Below, in pieces: positions 32,018-44,537 of a stretch of DNA of 64,000 nt (its first letter is position 1; every line of letters begins with the position of its first letter). The stretch spans positions 620,001-684,000 of the forward strand of contig JADEYG010000001.1 in the NCBI GenBank assembly GCA_016906335.1, in the 5' to 3' direction. The notes beneath the pieces are model-generated. The model searched no databases and was not told the DNA's origin. It was given only the letters and a program-made list of their open reading frames with translations. The position numbers were made by a program, and so were the translations under genes. The stretch comes from Novakomyces olei (lineage: Eukaryota > Ascomycota > Novakomycetes > Novakomycetales > Novakomycetaceae).

Positions 32018-33118
32018 TCAATTATTCGAAGCACGATCTCGTTCAATAATTTCTTCTGGGGTTAGGCCCGTGGTACGGCGGGGCGGTTTTGGTGCCGAGG
32101 GCTTGATATGAGGGCGAGGCACGTCGTATTGAGGAGCAGGATTGTATTGAGGAGTAGGATTGTATTGATAAAGAGGATTGTGTTGAGAAGTAGGATTGTA
32201 TTGAGTAGGATTGCCAGGCACATCGTATTGGTTAGACGTACCAGGCACATCGTATTGGTTAGACGTACCTTGCCCTCTGCCAATGGTCTCATAAAAGTGA
32301 TTCAAAGCAGCAGCAGCTTCTAAATCTAGTGTAGGAATGGGCTGGTTTGGATTCGGCATATTTACGTGCTTGCCCGGCTTGCTAGGTTTGTTGTATTTGC
32401 CTTTCTTTCCAGGCTTTCCATATCTCCCCGGTGGAGGAGAACTTGGCCTAGAGGCAGAAGGAATCGGCGGGAGCGGTCGACGGTTATTAGGGTTCGATAG
32501 CGGATTTTGGTTATAAGGATACGGAAGGGCTCTAGCGTAATGCCGGTTCCCCTTTTTATTTTGCGCAACTTCTTCCTGGTCTTGGTCTTCCGAAAGCTTG
32601 TAAAGTGCATCTGTTATGGCCTCGTTGCCCTGTCTGAGGTCTTCAAATTGCGGGTATAGAAGATCCGCAACTGATTGAGCAACTGCAGCGGTGTTTTGAG
32701 TTTGTCGAACATTGTTAATTGCGCCAAGTATACCACCGTTTCCGTCGGATCCAGTAATACCATTAATAACGGCCTCCTTCACTCCCCCGTTGCCTCTATT
32801 AGGTTTCCCTCTCGATGGTCTTCCTCTCAAAATTGAAAATCTCGATGTCTTTTCTCGACTCGGGTTTCGAGATTGCCCATTCGAGGGCTTGCTGCCCTTA
32901 CCACGCCCGCTGAATAATCCACGTTTTACAAGGATCTCTCCACCGTCTGGCTGAACCAGTCTTTTGGCATCGCCTACAGAGATCGGACTCTCGTCAGCCC
33001 AAACGCTGGCCTGCTCTGAGGCAGAGATTTCATCACTGGGAATGGTTTCAGGTGTGGGTGCTGCTGATACCAGGCATCGGGAGACAGAGAGAGCAAGAAG
33101 GACCTTGTAGAGTTGCAT
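32018..33118 (-). CDS. Secreted Pro/Gln/Asn-rich repeat protein with Kex2-like site
   Basis: No family recognised. The ATG at 33118 starts a signal peptide (MQLYKVLLALSVSRCLVSAA) followed by APTPETIPSDE. A short acidic pro-like segment ends in EILVKR, a Lys-Arg site of the type cut by Kex2. The next part is basic and Gly/Ser/Arg-rich (GLFSGRGKGSKPSNGQ). A helical middle follows (GGILGAINNVRQ, then AVAQSVADLLYPQFEDL). Next is a Lys/Pro/Gly-rich stretch. The C-terminal third has two perfect TSNQYDVPG repeats and then Q-Y-N-P variants ending PQYDVPRPH. It has 366 residues in one exon. Secretion and processing are inferred. A wall-associated or effector-like protein is possible; nothing shows which. 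Confidence 0.75.
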   Translation of the reverse strand: MQLYKVLLALSVSRCLVSAAPTPETIPSDEISASEQASVWADESPISVGDAKRLVQPDGGEILVKRGLFSGRGKGSKPSNGQSRNPSREKTSRFSILRGRPSRGKPNRGNGGVKEAVINGITGSDGNGGILGAINNVRQTQNTAAVAQSVADLLYPQFEDLRQGNEAITDALYKLSEDQDQEEVAQNKKGNRHYARALPYPYNQNPLSNPNNRRPLPPIPSASRPSSPPPGRYGKPGKKGKYNKPSKPGKHVNMPNPNQPIPTLDLEAAAALNHFYETIGRGQGTSNQYDVPGTSNQYDVPGNPTQYNPTSQHNPLYQYNPTPQYNPAPQYDVPRPHIKPSAPKPPRRTTGLTPEEIIERDRASNN

Positions 33119-33606
33119 ATTGAACTCGTTCAATAGGATACACTGACATGATGAGGCCAAAAGCGTTGGCTTTATATGCTTCCATGGTTCGGTGGTTCGA
33201 GGGCACTGGAGGCATGGGCCTTACGGTTAATGGCCAGGAAAGTCACGACGGCCAGTTAATAACCCAGCCCGCCTAGCTGTTCGCGCCGGAGGTTTTCAAG
33301 AGAGGAGTGGGGTCTCATTGTTTCACTCGGATTCAAGGCACAAGCTAAGACTGGGGCTAATTCGCAAAGGGTTACGCGTAACCTTAGACGCTGGGAGTGC
33401 TCAAAGTTGCGCTTGTGCAATATTATTTGCAGACAAGATCAGATAAGATTGATTGATTATATTATATTATATTATATATTGTTCTGCGCTTAACAGCCTA
33501 ATAAGCATTCCATATTGTTACTTGAAAGCGTCTACTTTGTATGGGGTAAGACGATATCAATATTACACTGCCAAAATTGTGGGTAAACCGATCACGGCAG
33601 GAAAGG
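33119..33606. promoter_or_regulatory. Upstream region of the secreted repeat protein
   Basis: No gene visible. A short (ATATT)n run is at about 33456-33480. Confidence 0.45.
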
Positions 33607-34418
33607 CTAAAAGGCAAGAAGCGCTGAAAATACTGCAAACCCGGTGACAATGGCAGCGATTGCGTAATATTGGCCGCTAGCGATGTAATTAGAACTACCT
33701 GCAGCAGCGTTTTTGTGTGTAGGTGCAGTATCAGTGCGCGTGGTTGTAACCGGATTAGTTGGGTTTGCTGCGGGGTTAGTGCCTGAAGACTTTGTGGTTG
33801 TGTTAGTGCGCTCGCTGTGCGTCGTACTTGTTGAAGTCAATTTTACTCTGAGGATATAATTAATCGACACTTGCTGAAGAGGAAAAATGCCTGTCTCTGA
33901 TGCATTTGCCGGCAGAATGGGGACCAGTGCCTGTACGGGTATGGTGGACTCGTAGTCTGCTCGATTAGAATGGATAATGGAAATCAAAAACGCTTTTAGA
34001 ATAAAATGCTGAAAAGCCGGAAGCAAACGACGTTTTTAATGAAAGGTTAATGCCATCGTTAATTGAGTTGAGAATGAATTGCGGCTTTTTTACCTCGCTC
34101 CACAGCAAACACTGCCCCGACAACAGTATCGTCGTGCGCGTTTACGAGCGAACCGGAAACCTCATTGGCATTTCGAAATTCGCGTTTCAAAATAATTGTG
34201 CCCTGTGTATCTTGCACTTGTCTGGTAACAGAAACTGTTGTCCCGGCAACCGAGAGTTTGATGGCTCGAATTTGGCATTCCGGGTTTGTATGCCATGCAA
34301 GCACATTTGCCTCAGTGTTGGACCAGGTACCGTTCTGTGTCAAGAGCTTGAGCTCACCACAGCTTGCACTGCACAGCGCTGTAAGCATGGCCATGGCCAG
34401 TAAGTATGGCAACTTCAT
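33607..34418 (-). CDS. Kre9/Knh1-like GPI-anchored Ser/Thr-rich wall protein
   Basis: Exon 1 (34418-34094) and exon 2 (33956-33607) join in phase to 224 residues. Residues 1-20 are a signal peptide (MKLPYLLAMAMLTALCSASC). A small Ig-like beta domain follows, with NVLAWHTNPE and TTVSVTRQVQ. It resembles the N-terminal domain of Kre9/Knh-type and related fungal GPI proteins. The second half is Thr/Ser/Asn-rich (STSTTHSERTNTTTKSSG), likely O-mannosylated. The C terminus ends in a hydrophobic tail after SSNYIASGQ (YYAIAAIVTGFAVFSALLAF), as expected of a GPI-attachment signal. Cell-surface location is inferred. The ATG at 34418 is chosen because it opens the signal peptide. Confidence 0.8.
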
Positions 34419-37400
34419 TGTTGGCTTTCTATTGCGCAATGATATCGGTTTTTGAATGTCTACTTTTTATCTCTAACTTGTCCCTTGTCTTTATAAACTG
34501 GCGGGGCACTTGTATCTTGTGTCAGTAAATAATTGTGAGTCTTTTCGGCGGACTCAAGGTCCCGTCGTTTGTGAATTGTACATACGGCATGACGGCTTTC
34601 ACTAGAGCATTACTGTATCAAGCAGATATCTGGGAACTTTGTAATTAAAGAATTTAATTTTTTTGGTTAAACACTGTAATTAATTATTACATTGAATTAG
34701 CAATTACATTGTGTAGTATGGATTATAGCCATTATAACGGTTTTCTATTTCTATTGTATCGGCTTTCGTCGTTCATCATTTGACCTTTTCCCCTATTCGT
34801 CTTAATTCACTTAATCATTTATTTTGTCGTGCTGTGGAATTGGCACCTTTGAGGCGATGCATTTGTTTCTTAGTAGTATATACGACTATAAGCCTTTGAT
34901 ATTCGACAATGTTCAATCTATTTCATAACGATGTATAGCAATGTACCTGAATATTTGCATTCATCATAATATATAGATTATCATAGCTCACTTTTAATAA
35001 TTGAAGATAAATATTCAGATCTACCCAAGACAAGGGTGCACTATTTCTCACGCAATCTTGGTAAAGCTTATTATTAACGTTGTTCTCTTCTCCCACACTA
35101 AGCATCGATATCTCAAGCATTCTCGACGAGACCGCAGTACCGACAAGCGGGCCGCGCTCGTACATTTTGACTTTTCTAGATTGGAGAGGGCCAGAGTCTA
35201 TCGATTAAATGAAGGATGAGACTCTGTAAATTAATATAGCACCAAAATGCTGTGAGGCCAGAAAACATGTATAAATATAAGTCCGATTACAATAACGTCA
35301 TAAGCAAAGCGCAAATTCTTAAGGTGCCATTTGCTCGATTCTAGAGAATAGCGGATTATACGAGAATAATCAATAATGTTTTATTTTAAATTCGGCTCAG
35401 AATATATTTCAGGCACGCTTCATTCGAGTCCGAATTTATGCGAAATTTAGCGAAATGGACAACAATTGTTTAATTAAATGTTTGTGATTTGATAAATTAT
35501 CAGATTTTTGCTATTATGAAGGGTGCACCGTAGAAGGGTTTTCACTGATTCATTGTCTGCAAATTCATTATTTTGACTCTGTTTCTCTATTATTTTGGAA
35601 AATATGTAGTCAAATTCATAATGTTGATATTTGAGACCAACGTACCCGTCGATCTTTATTCTTATAATATACAAACAGTGAAATTTGGTGCGCATAGTGT
35701 CGAAAAATTATACAAAGACTGAAATTAAAGATTTAGGAAGAGTAGGATGGCAATCCGCATTGCTCTGTTATCTGCCAAAATGAGTTGACGATTATTGAAT
35801 ATAATTTACGAGCTTCTCGGTTATATTATAATTATTTATTTACTTTTCATGTGCAAATTATATTAGTCTATCTCGTGTTGTTTGCTGCCTTACACAATTC
35901 TCGTGTTTATTTTGCTATTAATTTTCAATATGTTAATTTACCATTAAATTAGATTATTATTATATTATTATTATTATTATATTTATTTATTTTTATTATT
36001 ATTATAAAAATTGTTATTATTACTGGGAAATCGACCGATTAGATAACCAATTAGATATAAACTAGAAATTTGGTAGAATAAACAGTGTTTACGAGTGAAC
36101 GCGCACGCGAATCTCCCAAGAGAAAGGCACGTCAATATCTCCTATTCGCGGGAATTGGACGGTCAATTTGATTTCTTTCGGCGGTCTGGTAGACTGAAAT
36201 TTCCCGTTTGCGCGTCATACTCCTTGACTTACCTGAAGTTTCTTGAAATACTTATTCTCCGTGGTCTGGTGTTCCATCTGAATTCTTTAGCCGAATTTCG
36301 CACCTGCATAGCAATACGTCCTCCAAGTGCTCAATATAACTGTTTTATTTCTTGTTTGAACATTAATTCAATTTGGGTGAAATGAGATTTTGATCGGACG
36401 GTCGGTGTATGCATCTTAAATTTAATACATAAAACAGCTAACGGGTGACTAAAAGCTTTCAAAACCAAAGGGAAATCTTGACTGGAAAACTACGGAGAGA
36501 GATATTTATCAACTTTTTATTATCTTATCGCAGGAAGCAAAAGGGTACTTGTTGCCGTCGAGTCTTTAAGACTATTGGCGCATTATCTAAATATCCCAAA
36601 AGAGCTTTAGCGGGATTAATCTGGATTTAAGACTTTATTTAGTGTGTACTTTCTCTTTTATTTGTTTTTGTTGACGCGAATAAACAAAAGGGGGGTGGAG
36701 GACTGAAAGCGCGACGTGCAATTTAATGAGCACTGATGTTGAAGCTGCACTCTCTGTCATACGAATTTCTATCACCAAAAGCTTTGGGCCCCGAAACAAT
36801 TTAAACTAGGAAATCTTTTCACGATTAAAGAAAGATCGCATTACTTCCCACAATTGCGCGACGAGTTTGGGGGACCTGGTAAGCCTACGGTTACCACGTT
36901 ACCGGGCGGCTACTCTAGAACAATTCAATTCTATCTTTGCGATTTCGAAAACTTTACATCCCTAGAATTGGATTCGTTCGTCTCCTTTTTACAGTGCTTT
37001 TGCGTTTGTTTGCTGGAATTGCGCGTCGAATATTTTGACGTGGCGAGACTTGAATCGCGCAAGTGCTGCGGGTGATATACGTTGATATCAGCTTCACTTT
37101 GGGCAGATAGATATATTTATTACTGTTCAGCCCTATTATAACTCGACTTTTTGTTGTTGTTTTTTTTTTTTTGAAATATTTTGCCTTTTGATGCAAATAA
37201 TTCTGCATACTCCAGTCATTTAACTTGCATAATTTCGCGGCATTTGAGCTATTTCGTCTCGGTTGCATATCAGGCTACAAACTGCGTGTTTCTCAATTGA
37301 CTAAAGGTATTCTACTCTCCTATTTTGCCATTGAGCGATTTTCGTATCGCGCAAAGATGTCACTTGCAGCTCTTCAATTTCATTACCATTGCATTCGTTT

Positions 37401-37818
37401 CTGTGTATAAAGGATTACGCATTCATTCATTCATCCTATATACACTTTAATGCTTGTTTGTATTGGTGTCATTTACTAATCGGCCAGCTTTTTTCGATAA
37501 CCAATTGTTATTGTTTTATTAATTTTGAATCTATCTGCGACTACTTGTATCATGAAAGGCATGGAGGCTCCCAGTCTTTGAGGAGAGAGGGCGAGCACAG
37601 GTACACGCAAGTTTTGCCAGACTACAGCTTACCGGAGGGCAAAAGACTTCGTACATTTGCTTTCGCGTTTTGTTTTGTTTTCCGGATTTGCCCAAGTGTA
37701 AAATTGATACCCCCTTTCCCGCCATTATTGCCGTTGACCTTTGAATTCATATCTTTTTCTGCTTGTTTATCGTTAACAAATCTGTTATCATTACTGGTAC
37801 TCCAATATTATTCTTATC
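34419..37818. promoter_or_regulatory. 3.4-kb gene-poor region ahead of the APSES factor
   Basis: Only short, unsupported ORFs occur. Sequence is A/T-rich with ATT runs at 35957-36010. The last about 300 bp become pyrimidine-rich. Fungal StuA/Efg1-type genes are known for very long upstream regions and leaders, so a large regulatory region is the simplest reading. A noncoding RNA cannot be excluded. Confidence 0.5.
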
Positions 37819-40077
37819 ATGTCGAATGCAAAAGGTGAAGGGTCTTTAGAAGAGCAGGCGGAAGAAGACCCGTCAAATTACCCTGTAATTGAATCATCTA
37901 CACCTCTCAGATCGCCTCGGAGGCAATATAGCACCTCACAGCAATTACCGTCGGCCGATTTTAATGCTTACCAAACATTTGTATCCTCAATGGAACGATC
38001 GGCACAACAGCCGCTGTCGCATTTAACTCGGGTCCCACAAATGAGTGAGGCTTCATCGCTTTCTAGGCCGATTCGGTTTGCACAACTGCCTCCAGACTTA
38101 GCAACGGACCCGTCCCTGTACTATTCTCAGCATGAACCTCTTTCTCACCATACAAATCTGCTGCGTCAACATGAATTGCAGCAGCGTGCAACTTATGCAA
38201 GACAGAATCGTATACCTTCTTCTAATATCACCTCGTCCGCCACCGCTCAACCTCTACAAAATCCTACCGCAGTGTCGCTGACTCCCCCTACTCCCACTTC
38301 TACATCCCACCAGCCGTCAGGTACGGGTCAGTCGCATTTCGCGCAGCAAAGAGTGACGACGATGCTTTGGCAGGAAGAAGGCACACTTTGCTACCAAGTA
38401 GAATATCGCGGGATAAATATAGCGCGTCGGGAGGATAATGATATGATAAACGGGACAAAGCTGTTAAATGCTACGGGCATGAGCCGAGGCAAAAGGGACG
38501 GTCTCTTGAAGAACGAGGCAGTTAGACACGTTGTGAAACTTGGAGCAATGAGCCTGAAAGGCGTTTGGATCCCTTTAGAAAGAGCTTTGGCTTATGCCCG
38601 TCGGGAAAACATGGACAGTATGCTGTTCCCGCTCTTTGTGGACGATATTAAAGGATACATTTACTCTGACATGCAGACCCGATCGCAACCCCCACAATCA
38701 GGGCCCACACCCCAACCCCCACATGGTCATGTGGGGGTTGGGCCACAAGGAGAAAAAGGTAAAACTAGGGCGACGACAGCAAGTCCGGAAAAGACGCCTC
38801 CACGCAAGCATCAATCAAGGCCAAGTAATGTTGCTGTTCCCGGTGCAGAGCCGGACTATATGGCATTGAATCTGCCCTCAGCGTCAATGCCTTACAGTGC
38901 ATTCGCCTCTAAACCTCAGCAGCCAATTGAACAGTCGATAGAGCAGCCGGTAGAGCCTACTTCATCTCCAACGGAAGAAAGTGGCTCAGCTCGGAAAAGG
39001 TTCCGAAGTGGATCTTCTAGTGCAGCTACAGAAGAAGGAAACATTGCACCTTCTTCACACTTTCATTCCCCGTATAGAAGAGGCAGGAAAGGTTCGGTTT
39101 CACAGGGCGCAAGAGCTGGACAAGGATCAGCTTATACGCCTTCCTTCCGTGTTCGTGTCGGCCATCGACGATACGATTCAACTTCAAGCACGGCCTCTTT
39201 AAATGTGGGATTTGGCCATTTGCGCACAAAGAGCCAGAGCTCTGCTCGAGACTTCGAGGAGACAAGGACCCCATTTACTGGAGAAATGCCTTTTACTTTT
39301 CAGCAGCCTGAGCTCGAGTACAATCAGCCCTCTAACTACTCTTATTCTAATTACCCTTCTTCTAATCTTCCTTCTGGATTTCCTCCCTATTCTGCCTTTC
39401 CTTCCTCAAACCAGTCGAGCCAGAATGAAGGAGCAATGCAGCGAGGTCCGTTAGAGAGTCCATTCCACTACCACGCAGAGCTGGCACCAGCAAGCCCGGC
39501 GAATAATAGAGGCAGTGGGTTTATTGAGCAAGAAACGAATGAACTTTATCCTCAATCCATAGTGGGATTAGGACTGCGTGATCAGAACAGAGAAGAAGGC
39601 TCTGCTTTAGGCTCTTCTTCAGGTGCTTCAGCTTGGCAGTATAGCAGACTGCCTTCTCAATCACATGCAGAAAAGCGTAATCCGCTAACGTTTACTGAGT
39701 CTTTTTCAGGGCGAGAACTTGGAACAAGAGATATAGCGGATATACGCGAGGAAGGCGGGGAAAGGGTTGGCAAAGAGCGCTTTAGAGAGGGTATAAGAAG
39801 CACAGGAGATAGATCATTGCCTCCAGAGGGAGTGCCTGCCACTGCTCATCAATGGCAGGCTTTGGCCTTGGCCGGACACGAAGAGCCATCGGCATCGTAC
39901 AGTATACCTCACCAGCAGCAATCTGCCTCTTCTTCAACGCTGCGCTCAACGGCACACTCTCCCGCAAGAAGACGAGGGTTCCATGCTGAGCGGACAGTAA
40001 AGCCTTCCAATATCGATTCAAGTCTGCGGGACGAAGGCGAAGAGAGTTCTCGGCCCACACAGAGCCCAGAGAGATGA
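37819..40077 (+). CDS. APSES-domain transcription factor, StuA/Efg1 type
   Basis: StuA/Efg1/Phd1/Sok2 proteins are DNA-binding regulators of morphogenesis and development in the nucleus. The protein has 752 residues in one exon. The APSES domain spans about residues 175-285. It reads [67 protein letters not shown] and [13 protein letters not shown], a complete helix-loop-helix-like fold of the StuA class. The flanks are Gln/Ser/Pro-rich and presumably disordered. [15 protein letters not shown] is a possible nuclear-localisation region. Just after the domain a perfect 15-bp inverted repeat lies in the coding sequence. The ATG at 37819 follows a 3.4-kb noncoding region. Confidence 0.93.
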   Translation: MSNAKGEGSLEEQAEEDPSNYPVIESSTPLRSPRRQYSTSQQLPSADFNAYQTFVSSMERSAQQPLSHLTRVPQMSEASSLSRPIRFAQLPPDLATDPSLYYSQHEPLSHHTNLLRQHELQQRATYARQNRIPSSNITSSATAQPLQNPTAVSLTPPTPTSTSHQPSGTGQSHFAQQRVTTMLWQEEGTLCYQVEYRGINIARREDNDMINGTKLLNATGMSRGKRDGLLKNEAVRHVVKLGAMSLKGVWIPLERALAYARRENMDSMLFPLFVDDIKGYIYSDMQTRSQPPQSGPTPQPPHGHVGVGPQGEKGKTRATTASPEKTPPRKHQSRPSNVAVPGAEPDYMALNLPSASMPYSAFASKPQQPIEQSIEQPVEPTSSPTEESGSARKRFRSGSSSAATEEGNIAPSSHFHSPYRRGRKGSVSQGARAGQGSAYTPSFRVRVGHRRYDSTSSTASLNVGFGHLRTKSQSSARDFEETRTPFTGEMPFTFQQPELEYNQPSNYSYSNYPSSNLPSGFPPYSAFPSSNQSSQNEGAMQRGPLESPFHYHAELAPASPANNRGSGFIEQETNELYPQSIVGLGLRDQNREEGSALGSSSGASAWQYSRLPSQSHAEKRNPLTFTESFSGRELGTRDIADIREEGGERVGKERFREGIRSTGDRSLPPEGVPATAHQWQALALAGHEEPSASYSIPHQQQSASSSTLRSTAHSPARRRGFHAERTVKPSNIDSSLRDEGEESSRPTQSPER
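38711..38742 (+). repeat. Perfect 15-bp inverted repeat in the APSES gene
   Basis: CCCAACCCCCACATG and its exact reverse complement are separated by GT only. It would form a strong GC-rich hairpin in mRNA or a cruciform in DNA, directly after the DNA-binding domain codons. It encodes a [12 protein letters not shown]-type stretch. Confidence 0.95.
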
Positions 40078-40993
40078 TCGCTGAAGGCGGGTAGAAGGTA
40101 AAGGGAGGGACGGATTAAAAGGAAAAAATAATAGCAATTAATCGGCAGAGCTAATAGTGCGACTGTAGGCAGCGGAAGGCCTTGTTGCAATAGATGGAAT
40201 CAAATTGCCATCCTGTCCTTCTGAGAACGATATGTTTGTTCGACATTGGCAGAAATTTAGAGAATACGGTAGCAAAACGGGAAAAGGCAGGCAGTGCTTG
40301 ATTTAAAATTAAAAGAAACCAATTATATTCGCAACACTCAGAACGAACAGTACGAACAGTACGATCATGCATTGAGCATACTTTCTAGAGTTAGACACTG
40401 CTTTACAATTGATATTATCAACGCTCTGAAATGGACGCAGTTTTCGCTATTTTCAGCAATTTTCCTGTACGCAGACAAATCGGTCCTACGCGAGCCGAGT
40501 CGGTAATTTGATTCTCGGAAAGGAGCGACAAACTGAATACTTGATACGACTTTCTTTTTTATTTATTTTCTCAGCCTTTGCTCCGTTCTAATATAGTCGC
40601 GGAGCGTCTTTAATTAATATCTTTTGGCTCAGTCTAGCCTGCTTTCATTTCCCACGGTACAGGATACATCGATTTGTAAATAAAAACGTGTCTGCCATTT
40701 TTGATTAAACTTAATCGTTTGCCTACTCAAATCCATTTGTTTGTGATATCGTGGTGCTGACTCGACTGTATGATAGCCGCCGCCGCGGTTACATGATACA
40801 AATAAATTATTTTAAATGAACAGCGAATTTTTGAATTTGTAATTGGATAGAGTAATTGTATAGAGGAAATAAATACGAGCTTGCAAACATTGAGATGCCT
40901 CAGCTCCTAAATTGCATGTGCAGGACGAATGGCTGTACATATATATAGGCCGTCTACTAGATTTGCAGCAATCTCTTATAGCGCTGCACTGTC
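40078..40993. other. Intergenic region between the APSES gene and TDP1
   Basis: No supported gene. It must hold the APSES 3' UTR and part of the TDP1 promoter. Confidence 0.5.
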
Positions 40994-41247
<254 letters not shown>

Positions 41248-41265
41248 CAGATCCAATTAGTGTCG

Positions 41266-43460
41266 ATGGCCGACGACGATGACGACTTGAGGAGAGCAAT
41301 TGCTCTTTCACTTCAACAAGGCGGCCAAGATGTCGTTGATAACACGATTGACCTTGTTAGTGAAAGTAGTGATAAGGACAGTGACGTAACTGTCGACAAT
41401 GGATCGGCATCGAATAAGTCAATTAAGGAAAACGCAGCAATGAGTATGCGTGAGCATATACGACAGGCGCGAATGCGAGCATTTACGCAGAATAAGAAAC
41501 GGCCTCGCGAGGAAGATGGCAATATCCAAGGCAACCATTTCCCAGCTGGAAAAAGGAGCATTGATGAAAAAAATGAAAATCTATTGAGCTCTAGTAACCA
41601 ACTGCAATCCAAATCCCGGTCAACTAATAAAGAAACCAAAGCTGGAATCGAATATCCCGACGGAATCGTCAAACTAACAGCGGTAGAGGGTTATGAGGTC
41701 CTTCCGATTCACATAAAGATTGAGCAAGTGCTACAAAAGGCTACTCTTAAAGTTGCAGTTCTTTCTTCTTTTGTTTTTGAATTGGATTGGCTTTTCAGTA
41801 AAATAAACATTGAGGACACTGATGTTTTTCTCGTTCGCGAAGCCAAAACTCCAGAGGCTCGAGTCGTACCGAATTTACCTCGTCGTTGTCGGTGCATTAT
41901 TCCAGACATGACTTTGGCTGCCTGTATGCATTCAAAGGTTAGACACCACCGACATTTAATCAAAAATCTTTCTATTATTTATTTATTGCTTAAATATTGA
42001 TGCCAACTTGATACAGTTACAACTGCTATTTCATGCAGACCACGTGCGAGTGTGTATTCCATCGGTAAGCTCTATTCTGGTCTATGATGGTACTTATTTT
42101 TAAACAGGCCAACCTTGTCAGCTATGATTGGGGCGAGACGGGTACAATGGAGAATGTAAGGCTCTACGCAACAGCTAACCGTGATATATAACATATTAAT
42201 TTATTAATTTGTCTTTTTTAATTTTAATTTTGATTTTGATTTTGATTTTTTTTGGGTACCTTTTGCTACATTTTCTATTTTGGTTTGTTTTTGTATTTCT
42301 ACGGCATTGATATGCTTTTCCCCCGCTTTGACATTTCTTTTAATTTGTAGAGCATATACATCCACGATTTTCCTCGTTTAAAAAGCGGTGGTAAAGACAA
42401 TACTTCGCTGCGTGAATCTGAGTTTGCGAAAGAATTATTTTATTATTGTGAAAGCCAATCTTTCCCGGCAAGCGGTAATTCGTTCTTGCTTTTTATTAAT
42501 AAACTAACACAAATTGCAGTCTTATCTCGTTTAAGGGAGTACGATTTTTCTCGCACACAGAATGTGAGACTGGTGCATTCTGTAGCCAATATGAATATGG
42601 GAGTTGATCGGGCATTGCGCACAGGTCTTCCTGCACTGAGTAAAGCAGTTTCTGACTTTAAATTCTGTCCAGGACAACTCCAAGTTGATTTCATTGTACG
42701 TGGCTTTTTCTCTCTCATTTATTTGTCGTTTGTTTATTCATTTATCTATTATAAAAAATCTTTTTTCTCATTTTCTTCTAAACAAAATTTAGACTTCCAG
42801 CCTGGGCAAACTTGAGCCGTCTTTCATTATGCGCTTGTGGGACAGTTGTAGCGGTAAACCTCCAATTGTTCCCACAACAGCATCGCGGGCTCCACAGATA
42901 GATGCTAGTCTTTTCCAACAAATTTTGCCGCGTATTCGAATCAGATTTCCAACGGCTGAGACGGTAGCAAACAGCCGGTCCGGAGTAAGTGTCGTATTTT
43001 TGTTTAAATCACTCGCTAAAAGATAGATTGCTGGAACGATATTTTTCCAAAGGGAGTACTTTGAAGATAAAAGTTTCCCTCGCGAGATCCTGTACGAACT
43101 GCATTCGAAGCATAAAGGCTGCTTGATGCATAACAAGGTAGTAATATCTTGGCTTTTAGTTCAAGTAAACCCTAACCATATAAATAGATTATATTAATGC
43201 GTGATACCGAGAATCCCGGCAGCGGCCTGGCTTATGTTGGATCAGCAAACTGCTCACGATCCGCGTGGGGCGATCGTATTATATACGGGGCGAAAAACCA
43301 AAAAGTCCATGCTTTTGTTCGCAATTGGGAGTGTGGAGTCTTATTGCCAGAACAAATGGTCTCGGATAGACTGCCGTTTGTTGAGAGAACGGTCCACAAT
43401 ACATCGCCTTACTTTATCAGAGAGGCAATGACTGCGCTGATGAAGGCGCGCATGCGTTAA
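41266..43460 (+). CDS. TDP1: Tyrosyl-DNA phosphodiesterase 1
   Basis: TDP1 hydrolyses the 3'-phosphotyrosyl bond left by stalled topoisomerase I. Eight exons join in phase: 41266-41937, 42017-42064, 42108-42155, 42351-42474, 42520-42695, 42793-42984, 43027-43137 and 43188-43460. The product is 547 residues. The N terminus has a UIM-like DDDDLRRAIALSLQQ motif, then an acidic, disordered stretch. The catalytic domain starts near VLSSFVFELDWLF. The first HKN-type motif is split by an intron: MHSK, then LQLLFHADHVRVCIPS and ANLVSYDWGE. The second is split too: LMHNK, then LAYVGSANCSRSAWG. Both active-site His-x-Lys pairs and the Asn residues are present. The UIM-like motif is unusual and worth checking. 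Confidence 0.94.
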
Positions 43461-44537
43461 TACGAGCTTGGTTACTAAACGTTTTGATTTTTATTGCAAG
43501 GTTTGTTTAATATGTTTTTACAAAGGTCGAATGGACTGATGGCGTCTCTTTGAATACGGAATTATAAAACATTGTATTTATTTTTTTTCATGAATGTTGT
43601 AAAAAAAGACTTGTTTTATTGGTCAACAATGACGCGCGCTATACGGATGGGTACCCGTGCGTAAATTTAATTAATCATAAATAAAGTAGTGATTGATTAT
43701 TGAAGTGGGCTCTCAAGTCCTTGAGTACGGGTCTGTATTTGCGCTGTATGCCCTTGTTTCGTCAATAAGCAATCTCTTCTCTTTCCAATCGGTCTGGATA
43801 GATCCTACATGTAAATCAAGCGGGGCAATCAACCGAAGTTTGCCTTTATAAACTCATCAAACGTGCACGGGTACCCGCCTGCCTTTTGGAATTACCATTA
43901 TAATTATTTCGTGCAATTATTTATTTATATCATGATAATTTTTTAGCCAATAATATTGTGGTCATGCGACATTTAATAACAATACTGTGCACGCGAGCCG
44001 CCATTGTCAAATACAACGTTCTCATTGGCTGATTGCACTTGCCAGATAATCATATAATATTTGTAGCAAGTTTTGGTGAGACTATGGTCGCATACGTTAT
44101 CGCTCATACTTTGATAAAATGAGGTTTTGGTATGCATTTAAATAATCGCGCATAAACCGCCTATCCATGTCCAAAATTCGCATTTTATAAAAAGCGTAGT
44201 GTATCTTTAATACGTACTTTGGCAATAATTACATACACATACCGCTTTATAAACACGTAACAAAGCCCAAAAATAGTCGTATAAAAATTCCATTAAAACC
44301 TTGCGGATCGGCCGCAAAAAAGCCTAGTTTCACCCTATACAACTCACCCAAGTGTCTGAGCGCATAGGCTGCCATAGTCAGTGCGTAATATTGCGTCTAT
44401 TGCGTACTCTGCTTCATTGCTGGCAGCACGTTACGCCTGGAAAAGACTTCAATTAGAGTAGAAAAATTTGAGAGCCTAGAGGGAAAGAATCCTTTGCCCG
44501 AAACTCACCTAAATCGCCTCCCCGAACTCGTTGAACA
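43461..44537. promoter_or_regulatory. Intergenic region upstream of the Rab11 gene
   Basis: No gene seen in about 1.1 kb of A/T-rich DNA; it should contain the promoter of the Rab gene. Confidence 0.5.
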
